Of a DNA stretch of 64,000 nt, positions 1 through 8,350 are shown piece after piece. How positions within the stretch are numbered: the first letter of the stretch is position 1; each line of letters begins with the position of its first letter. The position numbers and the translations under genes are program-made. Under the pieces are notes generated by a model that was not told where the DNA came from, did no database searches, and saw only the letters and a list, made by a program, of their open reading frames with translations. Source of the DNA: a virus; IMG/VR virus record IMGVR_UViG_3300042875_000652, positions 1 to 64,000 of that record; one strand, written 5' to 3'.

Positions 1-168
1 GTACTGATAAGTAGTGATTGGAAGTCCACCATCAAAACTGGGAGCAGTAAACGCTACAGATATCTCTCCGTTACCTTTTGTGGAGACAACAGAAGTTGGT
101 GCGCCAGGTGTTGTTGCTGCACCAAAATAGCCCCTAGAAGCCTGACCTCTTCCACCAAGAAATGGCAT
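1..168 (-). CDS. FN3-domain tail fibre protein, N-terminal part (runs off the window)
   Basis: A minus-strand frame opens with ATG at 168 and stays open to position 1, giving 56 residues. After a short Gly/Arg leader (MPFLGGRGQ) the sequence has the start of a fibronectin type III repeat: a TPGAPTSV strand, then an ISVAFTAP and a GGLPITTY element. The same pattern is seen in the FN3 repeats of the gene at 439-1860. It is last in the tail operon within the window, so it is probably another host-contact or virion-decorating fibre. The C-terminal part is outside the window. Confidence 0.75.
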   Translation of the reverse strand, partial: MPFLGGRGQASRGYFGAATTPGAPTSVVSTKGNGEISVAFTAPSFDGGLPITTYQY

Positions 169-216
169 TATGCAAACTTCGACTGACTAGCGAATACGGT
201 AGGAGTTTCCATGTGA

Positions 217-420
217 TTACTCTACAGGAGGTACGAAGTTCTGTCCATCCCAGATATCCCCAATTTCAACAGAGTCAACAAGACGAAGAACTGGATTGGA
301 TGCAAGAACTGCTTCCATCATCTGAAGATTGTCGCCACCCTGAAAAACAGGGAATGGGTATTTAAGCACGGCTTCACCGTCAACTTCAACAACTAAAAAT
401 TTTATTGCTACATCAGACAT
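217..420 (-). CDS. Small tail-operon protein of unknown function (67 aa)
   Basis: A 67-residue ORF between two FN3 fibre genes on the same strand, with an AAGGAGAA ribosome site just before its ATG (plus strand 421-428 reads ttctcctt). It starts MSDVAIKFLVVEVDGEAVLKY and has no Cys, signal peptide or membrane segment. Short genes at this place in fibre operons can encode fibre chaperones or small tail proteins. No family was recognised, so the role is open. Confidence 0.6.
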   Translation of the reverse strand: MSDVAIKFLVVEVDGEAVLKYPFPVFQGGDNLQMMEAVLASNPVLRLVDSVEIGDIWDGQNFVPPVE

Positions 421-438
421 AAATTCTCCTTACAGAAA

Positions 439-1860
439 TTAACACGGGTCGCCCCATGCATTGTAACAAAGACCAGCATCGGTAAGCGTAATGGTATTTG
501 TACCGTTGCAGACCGTAACAGAATAGTAGGCAGTGCCGAAGTCGCAACCACTTGAACAGTTCGGGTTAGGGAACGCATAGTAGGTACCGGGAGGACCTAC
601 ATAGGTGTAGTCAATTCCGCCCTGACTGAAGTCGCCGGTCTTGGCTGCGCTTGTGTAAGACGCACAACTGGAGCAACTTACGCAACTTCCGCCAGAACAT
701 GCAGAATAAGCAGAGGTGCAGGCGGTTGTTCCATTTGAGTCGTAAATAGTTGACGCATCATTACCACTTCTTGTCCAGGTATAGCAGTCTCTGGTTTTTG
801 TTTGAGTGCTATTTGTACCAGTACTTGAGCCGCAATCACATGCCGCACAAGAACATGAAACCGAAGGACACGAGGCAGTGTTGTCGGATGCTGCACCCAA
901 CGCCCAACCACCATACCCAACCGCGGAGATTTCGCTGTATGGACCAGGAATGTTAAGACTGTTAACTGCTGCTACTCTTACTTTTGTTACGGTTGTCGTG
1001 TAGCCGGGGTTGAAAGGTTGAGAAGTAGTAAGGCCGTTGGTTGTTGCTACTGCAGTTGCAAAAGTGGAACCATCGTTAGTTGTTGTCTGATAGACGTACC
1101 CAGTAATCGCACTTCCACCATTTGCGGTGGGCGCGGTCCAAGCCAACGTATCCGTAGTGCTAGCAGCCGTACCACGGGTCATGGTTCCTATCGTTGGTGC
1201 GGCAGGAACGATGTTCGTAACTACAACTGCAGATGGTGCTGATGTAGTGCCTAAACCATTTGGTATGTTCCTTGCCGTAACTTTAAACCTATAAGACTCT
1301 CCGTTAGTTAATCCAGTTACAGATATTGAGGTATTGGCATTTCCTGTGTCCGCAGTGAACTCTGTATAACTTGAATAAGGCGATAGAGCGTACTCAACCT
1401 TATAACCAGTTATGTCAGTAAAGTTTGGTCCAGTGTTTGCAGCGGCCGGAGCAGTCCATGTAACAGTTGATGATGTAACTCCATTTGGTGTTCCTTGAAC
1501 ATTGGTCGGCGTACCTGGAACAGTGGAAGGTGTGGCATTAGCAGTTCCCGAGTATAAACCAGTTCCAACACTATTGACTGCCGCCACTCGGAAGTAATAA
1601 GTGGTTCCGTTAGTTAAACCAGTTACGGTTGCCCCTGTTGAGGCATTAACACCGTCAGTAAATGTAGTAACGGCAGAAGCGAATGTTGCCGAAGTTGAAT
1701 ACTGAACAACATAATCTTTAATTGGGGAACCACCATTTCTGGCTGGAACAGTCCATGTAAGAACAGATTGTGTGCTTACATTTGAAGTTGCACTAAGACC
1801 AGTCGGTTCACTTGGGACAGTAACCATGCCCCCAATCATTCCTCCAATTACACCAGTCAT
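439..1860 (-). CDS. Tail fibre with three FN3 repeats and a Cys-rich C-terminal domain
   Basis: 473 residues. After a Gly/Met leader there are three fibronectin type III repeats (about residues 15-112, 113-215 and 216-315), each with the usual TWTAP-type strand and LTNGTTYYFRV or LTNGESYRFKV core. The remaining ~150 residues are very rich in Cys (about 20), Ser, Thr and Gly, with clusters such as SVSCSCAACDC and CVSCSSCASY. FN3 repeats in phage virions usually bind glycans or act as spacers. A Cys-dense tip is unusual and suggests a disulfide-stabilised or metal-bound receptor-binding head. The start codon overlaps the previous stop as TAATG at 1858-1862, which suggests translational coupling. 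Confidence 0.85.
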   Translation of the reverse strand: MTGVIGGMIGGMVTVPSEPTGLSATSNVSTQSVLTWTVPARNGGSPIKDYVVQYSTSATFASAVTTFTDGVNASTGATVTGLTNGTTYYFRVAAVNSVGTGLYSGTANATPSTVPGTPTNVQGTPNGVTSSTVTWTAPAAANTGPNFTDITGYKVEYALSPYSSYTEFTADTGNANTSISVTGLTNGESYRFKVTARNIPNGLGTTSAPSAVVVTNIVPAAPTIGTMTRGTAASTTDTLAWTAPTANGGSAITGYVYQTTTNDGSTFATAVATTNGLTTSQPFNPGYTTTVTKVRVAAVNSLNIPGPYSEISAVGYGGWALGAASDNTASCPSVSCSCAACDCGSSTGTNSTQTKTRDCYTWTRSGNDASTIYDSNGTTACTSAYSACSGGSCVSCSSCASYTSAAKTGDFSQGGIDYTYVGPPGTYYAFPNPNCSSGCDFGTAYYSVTVCNGTNTITLTDAGLCYNAWGDPC

Positions 1861-2891
1861 TATGTAAGTCCGTTACCGCTGATTATCCACGATGTTGCGG
1901 TTATCTTTAATAGAGTTGCCATGCCAAATGCCGCAAGAGTTCTTGAGCCTGTACCACCAGTCATGCTTGTTCCAGGACCTGCAAGTAAACATGTGTCTGT
2001 TGTTGTTCCATCCATTGATAAAGTTAATGTTGCGCCAGAACCAGCAACAAAAACGATTGTTGTCCCAACTGGAAAAGCAACTTGAGGTGTATTACCAGTA
2101 GCATTTCCAGGAATGGTTATTGTGCGAGTTGCTGTTGAGTAGATGTGTTTTCCAGCATCGGCCGCAACTAGACGATAAGCACCTGTCGTGGTGGCGTTTT
2201 GTGGTAGCCCCATATAGCCAAAACCGCTAGTGCCAGTTGAGACTGTTCCAGCGGCAGGGTTTCCAGTAACATTTCCTGCAAGAGTAAGATTGTTATCAAG
2301 TTTTCCTGACGTAATTCCTAAGTCTTTAACTCTCAGTGTGTCTGAGTTGATTTCAATAGTTGAGCCATCAACGTTGACCGCAAGCGCAGTTCCAGCACCA
2401 CCAGACAAGCCGCTTCCGGCTACTGCCGAAGCAAGTTTTGCTGATGTTATTCCTGCATCTTTAAGTCTCAGTGTGTCTGAGTTGATTTCAATCGTTGAAT
2501 CATCAACATTGACTGCAAGTGCAGTTCCGGCACCACCTGACAGGCCGCTTCCGGCTACTCCAGCGTTTAGTTTGGCCGACGTTACTGCACCATCAGGGAC
2601 AGTGAACTGTCCCGAGTCGACCCACGTTGAACCGTCGTAATATTGAATAGTTCGAATAGGGTTTCCGACCGTGCTACCTGCAGCTTCCAGTAGGAAGCAA
2701 ATTCTTCCAGCAGTCAGCAGGGGCTTTCCATCACCGCCCGCCTGGGTTATCGGTATTCCGTTTCCGAATGCACTATTTCGTGCTGCTTCGTTGAGAAAAA
2801 GAGAAACGGACTGGTCCATTAAATATTGATTTATATCTGCCGCATAAGCTATTTCGCCAGATAAAAAAAGTTTTACTCCTGCGCCAGCCAT
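1860..2891 (-). CDS. Tail fibre-like protein with tandem 45-residue repeat
   Basis: 343 residues, Gly/Ala/Thr-rich, no membrane segment. The N-terminus (about 1-90) is a compact domain containing FLLEAAGSTVGNPIRTIQYY and a YDGSTWVDSG turn, like the strand-and-turn domains of phage fibres. Residues about 95-195 hold two near-identical 45-residue units with the cores AVAGSGLSGGAGTALAVNV and STIEINSDTLR. The C-terminal third is a beta-rich domain. The arrangement suits an elongated trimeric fibre shaft with a distal domain. It is coupled to the FN3 fibre downstream by TAATG. Confidence 0.75.
   Translation of the reverse strand: MAGAGVKLFLSGEIAYAADINQYLMDQSVSLFLNEAARNSAFGNGIPITQAGGDGKPLLTAGRICFLLEAAGSTVGNPIRTIQYYDGSTWVDSGQFTVPDGAVTSAKLNAGVAGSGLSGGAGTALAVNVDDSTIEINSDTLRLKDAGITSAKLASAVAGSGLSGGAGTALAVNVDGSTIEINSDTLRVKDLGITSGKLDNNLTLAGNVTGNPAAGTVSTGTSGFGYMGLPQNATTTGAYRLVAADAGKHIYSTATRTITIPGNATGNTPQVAFPVGTTIVFVAGSGATLTLSMDGTTTDTCLLAGPGTSMTGGTGSRTLAAFGMATLLKITATSWIISGNGLT
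2320..2589 (-). repeat. Tandem 135-bp coding repeat, two copies, in fibre gene
   Basis: Two copies with a 135-bp period (about 2320-2454 and 2455-2589). Both contain the block ctcagtgtgtctgagttgat and encode the 45-residue fibre unit. Copies differ at scattered, mostly third-codon positions, so this is an established duplication that could still recombine and change shaft length. Confidence 0.8.
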
Positions 2892-2930
2892 TATTTTTCT
2901 CCTAAATTGCTCATAGATGAGTGTATCATT

Positions 2931-4142
2931 TTAACCAAACCTGAAATTGTCTAGTGCACCCAACGTTGGGTCGTCAAACGAAAAGAAAAATTCGTCAAAC
3001 GTTTGCACAGTTATTGAATAGCCCATTGGTTTTGCCCAGTTAACCGATTGGGTCACCAGCGAGCTGACTTCTCCTTCTTCGGCGTCCGGCGTCTCGTTGG
3101 CAAGGGTTGCAACTCGGATTGCAAAGGGGTCGCCTAGATATCTCGGCAATACTGCTACCGACAAAGTGCTAGGGTTTCCGTCTTTTGTCTTTATCAGAAC
3201 CTGTCGCGCTGCTTCTAGAATGGCATTCCTGCTTCCTGCAGCCGCTCCGTAATGCGAAGTACTTAATTGCCATTCAAGAAAATCTCTTTTGATTCTGGGA
3301 TTGTCAAAAAACAGTGTTCCGTCAGTTTTTGAAATATTTTGTTTTATTAACGAACCATTAAACTGAGACAGCCACGGTATGTAGTCGGTGCGCACAGAGC
3401 GAGTCGAGACAAGCGAACTAGACGCCCAATATTCAGCTACCTGTGAAGGAGATTGAAGTTGTTGTTGTTCAACCCCGTACATCCTGTCGTGCTCATCTAA
3501 CGTTTCCCCAGCTGCCGAGGTAAGGATGTCTAAAAGTCTGAAAAAAGGAAAAGATGGATATAACTGAGAAGAGTCAACTTCAAAGTAAAAATCCGGCAAG
3601 AACGTTCTTGCTCGGCCAACAAAACGATTTTTATAAAAACCTAACTCATGTATGAGGTGAGGAAGTGTTGCATAAATGTTTGCGCTACCCTGGCCTGAAA
3701 TCGTAAACTTCATTGTTGCAGTGTGCGCATTTCCGTCGTCAGGAACAGAAGCCTGATTTGTATGAATTGCTGAATATTTACCACTATTTATGGACTGAAC
3801 GTTAGGGTCGTATGAAGCAGAAGCAGAATCTATATAAAGAAGAGAAGAGATACTAATCGGGGAGTTGGCCTTCATTTTTATATTTGCCGAGATGGCTCGT
3901 CCATTGTCTGAAAGAGTAAGAGGAATGTTATTTAAAGTTAAAACAACGTCGTTCGAAGTACTCGGTGCCAACTGCATAACGTATCTAGTATTGACAACCG
4001 CTTCTGAGCTTGTTATAAAAAGAGTTGCGTTTGACGCGGTCCAGTCGTAAGAAAGAGAAGATATACCTACGTACTCACCCTGCTGTGAGGAGAATACCAA
4101 TAGTGCGTTGTTGTCTGGTAAAAGATTAAAAGTGCTGGCCAT
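2931..4142 (-). CDS. Baseplate/tail protein in the gpI position
   Basis: 403 residues, directly after the gpJ-like baseplate gene (2-bp gap), which is the position of tail protein I in P2-like baseplate operons. The N-terminal ~150 residues are beta-rich (FSSQQGEYVG, VVLTLNNIPLTL). Residues about 165-330 look like the alpha-rich wedge region of gpI-type proteins: YKNRFVGRARTFLPDFYFEV, then LLDILTSAAGETLDEHDRMYG and DYIPWLSQFNG. The C-terminus ends in Phe-rich strands. The assignment rests on gene order and general appearance, so the family is inferred and not proved. Confidence 0.6.
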   Translation of the reverse strand: MASTFNLLPDNNALLVFSSQQGEYVGISSLSYDWTASNATLFITSSEAVVNTRYVMQLAPSTSNDVVLTLNNIPLTLSDNGRAISANIKMKANSPISISSLLYIDSASASYDPNVQSINSGKYSAIHTNQASVPDDGNAHTATMKFTISGQGSANIYATLPHLIHELGFYKNRFVGRARTFLPDFYFEVDSSQLYPSFPFFRLLDILTSAAGETLDEHDRMYGVEQQQLQSPSQVAEYWASSSLVSTRSVRTDYIPWLSQFNGSLIKQNISKTDGTLFFDNPRIKRDFLEWQLSTSHYGAAAGSRNAILEAARQVLIKTKDGNPSTLSVAVLPRYLGDPFAIRVATLANETPDAEEGEVSSLVTQSVNWAKPMGYSITVQTFDEFFFSFDDPTLGALDNFRFG

Positions 4143-4144
4143 TG

Positions 4145-5620
4145 CTACGTTCCAACGTTGATTGACGCATATGTAATATCAATATCATCAAGAGACAAAA
4201 GAGGAAGAGCGTTTTTGTATCTAAACAAAAGGTCCGTTCCATACTTTGGAAGCCACTGAGTGCCAGTCGGGGTCAGGGTTAAGGACTCAACGTAAACAAC
4301 GCCAGGAATATTGCTAATCAAGGCAATTACTTGAGTTTGTCTTATTCTATCTGAACTTAAAGAAAAAGACTGTGGACTTAAATAGTCTACAATAATGTCC
4401 TCTATCGTTTCTATGAGGGCTGCTTGCTCGTATTCTTCGTTAAGTTTTATCGAGCCAGTAATTTCTAGTGTTGCGAATGCTGGGTCAATAACGTCTAAAA
4501 CCAATCCACCTATAGACCTTTCCCTTAGAGCGGTAGCTAAGTTTCCTTTTTCAATATCGCTTAGTTCACTACCGTTTCCGTATGCAACAACGGCTACGTA
4601 ACCAGTCACATCTTGACCAGCATATGCTGAACCTGTAACTACAGTGCTTGCCGAGTTTGCTATTTTTGCAAAACTAAAAGTCGTGTCGCTTCTACCAGTA
4701 ATTGTGTATTCGCCATTAAAAGTTGCACTTACTGATGAGTTAAACACATCTAAGTCGACAACATCGCCAACTACGTAAAGATGAGGTGCTTCTGTTTCTA
4801 TCGTTGCAAGAGTTCCATCTGCAAAAGTTTTAATTACTCCAGCCGGACGATATACCGTCAGGTTTTGATTTTTGTCTGCATCGGTGCTGTCATCCCCGTA
4901 GGTTAAGTCCAGTGTTTTTGCCCTAGATACAATAGCTGGGTAGTTTGTTAGTAGGTAGGCGTCAACTTGAGAAGGGGTTACCAGGACTGAACTGAGTGAA
5001 CGAAGATACGTAGAAGCTTTTGATAGATAGTCTGCATCGGTGTCGTCATTTAAACCATTTGCAAAGTTTGCTGTAGTTGCAATCTCGGCTGCAATAATGT
5101 TTGTTCCAGAAGATATTATGCTTAATTCTATTCCTGCCACTAATGGAGGAATAATTCCGGGTTCTAGTGAACGGACCGTTACTACTGCCGACGGATAGGT
5201 GGTTACGCCCTCTGCAACTGCAGGAACCGTTGTGGCAGATATTGTCTGAAATGCGTACTGTTCAGATTCGTCTTCAAACGTAGAATCGTAAACAAATACG
5301 GTTCCAGCAGGAATGTTTCCACCTTCGTAAGAACCTATGGTTACCTCAACGTCTACTTCTGCGGGAATGGCTTCTTGACGCTGGTAGCCGAGAATTTGAA
5401 CAATGCCCGCCATGAGCCTGTCTGGTAGTCTGTTGATTGCGTTTATGTTTAGCGCACTGACGTATGCAGCAGCCTGAAACATCGCGTCTTCAGGAGTTCC
5501 CGGACGTAGATTGAAGTCAGGCAAGGAAAGACGAGCAAGCTCTATGGAGTCTCTATAGATATCTCCAGGTTCCTTGTCAAATATTGATAGGTCTACGTAT
5601 TCACTAAAATCTGCTGGCAT
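4145..5620 (-). CDS. Baseplate wedge protein J-like (gp6-like)
   Basis: 491 residues. The start (ADFSEYVDLSIFDKEPGDIY), the early RPGTPEDAMFQAAAYVSALN helix, and the central ANFANGLNDDTDADYLSKAS segment are typical of the baseplate J family of contractile tails. In that family the RPG..GD-like helix is followed by beta domains and a D-[TS]-D-A-[DE]-[FY]-L-x-R/K-A motif. Members form the inner baseplate wedge that joins the hub and triggers sheath contraction. Neighbours fit: gp25/W-like just upstream and the gpI-like gene just downstream. The region around residues 250-320 (YRPAGVIKTFADGTLATI) looks like an inserted beta domain. Confidence 0.88.
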   Translation of the reverse strand: MPADFSEYVDLSIFDKEPGDIYRDSIELARLSLPDFNLRPGTPEDAMFQAAAYVSALNINAINRLPDRLMAGIVQILGYQRQEAIPAEVDVEVTIGSYEGGNIPAGTVFVYDSTFEDESEQYAFQTISATTVPAVAEGVTTYPSAVVTVRSLEPGIIPPLVAGIELSIISSGTNIIAAEIATTANFANGLNDDTDADYLSKASTYLRSLSSVLVTPSQVDAYLLTNYPAIVSRAKTLDLTYGDDSTDADKNQNLTVYRPAGVIKTFADGTLATIETEAPHLYVVGDVVDLDVFNSSVSATFNGEYTITGRSDTTFSFAKIANSASTVVTGSAYAGQDVTGYVAVVAYGNGSELSDIEKGNLATALRERSIGGLVLDVIDPAFATLEITGSIKLNEEYEQAALIETIEDIIVDYLSPQSFSLSSDRIRQTQVIALISNIPGVVYVESLTLTPTGTQWLPKYGTDLLFRYKNALPLLSLDDIDITYASINVGT

Positions 5621-5630
5621 GTTCTGTCCT

Positions 5631-5933
5631 TTAATCCGCTATTTCAAAAGCTACTGAAATTTTGGCCAACCCAGAGGACTGTTCGACGCCTGTTGTATCC
5701 ATAGCTGTAATCGTAATTTCTGGGACGAACTGAGCAGCGTTAAGAATAAACACGTTTTTGTCTATCTCTTGAAAAACAGGGTCAAAAGCTCCGAACCCAG
5801 GGGTCATCGGGTGGGTTCCTGGCTCTGTGAGCATGCAAATAGACAGCAACTGAGAGTAGTAGTCAGTTGTTCCGTCCTGGTGTTTTTTGATACCAGTACT
5901 GTCAAATTTTATTGGAAAAGCGAGAGAATCCAT
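5631..5933 (-). CDS. Baseplate protein W-like (gp25-like)
   Basis: 100 residues, the normal size for the gp25/W family. Diagnostic segments are DSLAFPIKFD at the N-terminus, LLSICMLTEPGTHPMTPGFG (family pattern l.t..GE....p.fG) and the late helix-strand ITITAMDTTG. These proteins sit in the baseplate wedge core and nucleate sheath assembly. The usual Glu-Arg of the conserved pattern (GER) is replaced by PGTHPM here. The gene is upstream of the J-like gene with a 10-bp gap, in the classical W-J-I order. Confidence 0.85.
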   Translation of the reverse strand: MDSLAFPIKFDSTGIKKHQDGTTDYYSQLLSICMLTEPGTHPMTPGFGAFDPVFQEIDKNVFILNAAQFVPEITITAMDTTGVEQSSGLAKISVAFEIAD

Positions 5934-5940
5934 TTTTCAA

Positions 5941-6300
5941 TTATCCCATACCATCATGGCTTTGTTGCGCTTCTACAGGATTAACCCAAGACAATGTTTC
6001 TTCATCCCACAAATAGAAATTGTCGTCATCTGGTCTGGGAAATGGTGGCTCCCAGTCAAATGATTCACTTAGTAACCATGAAGGGAACGGAGAAGGGGAT
6101 ATGAAAACATCACTCACTTCGTCATACGTAAATCCGATGCCCGCAAACTGTTTACGGAAGTTGTTGTTGTACGAAGTTTGCACCCATGTTCCCCCAAGGT
6201 TGTCCATCAACCACTGGTAACCTTCGTCGGGGTCATTGTTGTCACCTACGGTTACGCGTAGAACTATATTGTTTTCATCTATTTCTGCCCAGTGTGCCAT
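5941..6300 (-). CDS. Small conserved phage virion-associated protein
   Basis: 119 residues starting MAHWAEIDENNIVLRVTVGD. The segments TWVQTSYNNNFRKQFAGIGF, FPSWLLSESFDWEPP and YLWDEETLSWV match a small protein family that I know from many phages (often marine), usually found beside fibre or baseplate genes. Its function is not established. The ATG at 6298-6300 overlaps the TAA of the upstream gene (TAATG). The frame can be extended upstream to 6504, but that extension is an Arg/Trp-rich shadow of the Gly-rich gene and was not used. Confidence 0.75.
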   Translation of the reverse strand: MAHWAEIDENNIVLRVTVGDNNDPDEGYQWLMDNLGGTWVQTSYNNNFRKQFAGIGFTYDEVSDVFISPSPFPSWLLSESFDWEPPFPRPDDDNFYLWDEETLSWVNPVEAQQSHDGMG

Positions 6301-7409
6301 TATATTGCGTAACTCACAATCACTATTCCGCTTCCTCCAGCGCCGGAAGCAACTCCGCCTGACGCATTCCTGCATCCACCACCACCACTTGCTGTGTTCG
6401 CAGCAGCACTTACCCCGGTTGTATTCCCGGTAGTTCCGTTTCCGCCAACGCCACTTCCCCCGGTTCCAGCAATGTTGTCGCCACCGCCTCCTCCTCCACC
6501 GCAATAAAAGGTACTCAAAAAAGAAACTCCTGCGCCACCGTTTCCACTATTCACGCCAGAAACCGCGTTTCCTCCTGCTCCAATAAACCCACCGCCACCA
6601 CCAGCAAGATAATAGCCGTTTGTTTGATTTGCACCACTGCCGCCAGCGTTGCCTTGCGTTGCCGAGCCTCCCGCCGAAAAGTTATTCAAGTTAACACCAC
6701 TAGACCCACCGCCACCTGAACCACCAGAAGAGCCAGTGGTAGGAGCATTGGCATTATAATAGCCCCCGCCTCCGCCTCCTGTTGCCGTGTAGGTGCCACC
6801 ATTTACGGTTGCAACAGTATTTACTCCGTTTGCTCCTTGACCGCCAAAGTAAGAAGTCTGACGCGCTCCGCCTCCCCCTATTGTCGCAACAAGAGAACCA
6901 CTAGCGGGAAGGGTTTGGTCAACGGCTGTCAATCCACCGGCACCACCCCCGCCACCAACGGAGGAGCCCCCAGCCCCTCCCCCTGCATGTACGCGCACAT
7001 TGACCGAAGTGGCTGAACTACGAACACTCGTTAAGTTCCCGTTTGCTGTCATGAAATGGTAGCGCCTACCGCCGCTGTCAATAAATGAACTTCCTCCAGT
7101 TATGCCAGTGCCGACTGTTATTGAGAAGGCTTGACTTACTGAACCACCAGCATTCGTTGCAGTTATTGTAAAAGAATAAGAAGAAGGAGAGGTTGGTGTG
7201 CCTGTTAACGCACCCGTAGATGAGTTAAGAGAAATGCCTGCCGGCAAAGACCCAGACGTTACCGAGTATGTTGGTGGAGGGGTGCCAGACGCAGTTACTG
7301 CATCAGAATAAGCAATTGTTAAATTCATTGTTGAACTGATGGTATTGTCAGTCCAAGCAGGGGCAATTATTACTGCGCCAGAAGAAACAATGCCAATAGT
7401 TGACGGCAT
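6300..7409 (-). CDS. Glycine-rich fibre protein with putative Ig (He_PIG-like) domain
   Basis: 369 residues from the ATG at 7407-7409, which overlaps the upstream TAA. Residues about 15-105 form a He_PIG-type immunoglobulin-like domain: YSVTSGSLPAGISLNSSTGA followed by LTGTPTSPSSYSFTITATNA. The rest (~260 residues) is dominated by Gly-rich runs (GGGGAGG, TGGGGGGYY, GAGGSG) with a conserved YHFMTANGNLT entry strand. This resembles Gly-rich phage tail tips such as polyglycine-sandwich adhesins. A role in receptor binding is likely but inferred. Confidence 0.75.
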   Translation of the reverse strand: MPSTIGIVSSGAVIIAPAWTDNTISSTMNLTIAYSDAVTASGTPPPTYSVTSGSLPAGISLNSSTGALTGTPTSPSSYSFTITATNAGGSVSQAFSITVGTGITGGSSFIDSGGRRYHFMTANGNLTSVRSSATSVNVRVHAGGGAGGSSVGGGGGAGGLTAVDQTLPASGSLVATIGGGGARQTSYFGGQGANGVNTVATVNGGTYTATGGGGGGYYNANAPTTGSSGGSGGGGSSGVNLNNFSAGGSATQGNAGGSGANQTNGYYLAGGGGGFIGAGGNAVSGVNSGNGGAGVSFLSTFYCGGGGGGGDNIAGTGGSGVGGNGTTGNTTGVSAAANTASGGGGCRNASGGVASGAGGSGIVIVSYAI

Positions 7410-8308
7410 TAACCAAGGTCCCCTACAACGAGATAAACGTTGCTGGCTGTGCAAATAATAGAAGCGGCTGAGTACTGCGCCCGAAGAGTAAGGGCAGGCG
7501 TTCCGTTAACCGTCGCTCCAGAACCTTGAGCAACAGTGAAGGTGGCGCTACTTAAACGGGCAAGGTCTACTCGTTGACCGACTGAGAATCCAGTAGAACT
7601 GTTTACAGTAAGGGTGCATGCGGCTGTATTGTAAAGTAATTTACCTACGCTGGATGAAGTTAGGTTTCCAGTCGTAAATAAAACAACTTCTTGTGCCGTT
7701 GACCAGTCTCCAGTTGCACCAGTTGCACCAGTTGCACCAGTTGCGCCGACGCCAGTGGGTCCAGTAGGTCCTGTTGAACCGGTAGGTCCAGTAGGTCCAG
7801 TAGCGCCTATAACGCCACTGACTCCAGAGACACCACTAACACCAGAGACGCCCGTAGGTCCAGTTGGTCCACCGGCAGGACCGGATGGCCCACTCGGTCC
7901 AACAATACTTAGTGGTTGTGGTCCAATTTCAATCCATGACGAGTCGTAGTAAATAAAAGTCGTACTCGTACTTGAGTCGAACCATAAATCTCCTGAGGAT
8001 GGAGTTGAAGGAGCAGTATCGGATATGGCCACCCCTGCTTGCGCCGCTTCTTTAATGTTTGCCAAGCCTAAAACGATAAGTTCGGTGAAGAACTCGTTAG
8101 AAAACGTGCATTTAACCACGTCTCCAACAGCCAGAATCGAGTTACTGTTTGTGTTAAGAGGGACGACTTTTTCGTAAGAAGACGCCAGTTCTTGGATATA
8201 TACAGTTACGGCACCGCGCGAATCAACCATTTTTATCAAGCCTGAATAGATTCGACCTGGGGCAAGCGGATGGGATGACGATTTTACTCTGTCAATAATT
8301 TCTGCCAT
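7409..8308 (-). CDS. Baseplate spike-like protein with OB-like N-terminus and collagen-like repeats
   Basis: 299 residues. The N-terminal ~90 residues ([42 protein letters not shown]) look like the OB-fold domain of baseplate spike proteins (gp5/gpV type). Residues about 140-205 are Gly-X-Y collagen-like triplets: [10 protein letters not shown], four VSG triplets, [16 protein letters not shown] and four ATG triplets. A beta domain that may trimerise the helix follows ([20 protein letters not shown]). The gene sits after the hub gene at 8351-10075, which fits a spike or central fibre. The OB-fold call is by appearance only. Confidence 0.7.
   Translation of the reverse strand: MAEIIDRVKSSSHPLAPGRIYSGLIKMVDSRGAVTVYIQELASSYEKVVPLNTNSNSILAVGDVVKCTFSNEFFTELIVLGLANIKEAAQAGVAISDTAPSTPSSGDLWFDSSTSTTFIYYDSSWIEIGPQPLSIVGPSGPSGPAGGPTGPTGVSGVSGVSGVSGVIGATGPTGPTGSTGPTGPTGVGATGATGATGATGDWSTAQEVVLFTTGNLTSSSVGKLLYNTAACTLTVNSSTGFSVGQRVDLARLSSATFTVAQGSGATVNGTPALTLRAQYSAASIICTASNVYLVVGDLG
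7690..7900 (-). repeat. Collagen-like triplet repeat region
   Basis: The coding sequence is made of 9-bp units encoding Gly-X-Thr, Gly-Val-Ser and Gly-Ala-Thr triplets (plus strand shows repeated ccagttgca and ccagtaggt blocks). Such tracts form triple helices in phage fibres and vary in length by slippage or recombination. Confidence 0.85.
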
Positions 8309-8350
8309 GGCCGTTACCTTACTATGCCAAGTTTAATTAAAAATCGTGTA

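Noticed and set aside
6301-6504. N-terminal extension of the 119-aa gene (frame open to 6504)
   Set aside because: Arg/Trp/Cys-rich sequence is the off-frame reading of the Gly-rich fibre gene; TAATG coupling at 6298-6302 supports the shorter start.
7690-7900. Repeated 9-bp units read as a CRISPR-like array
   Set aside because: They encode in-frame collagen-like triplets with no spacers.
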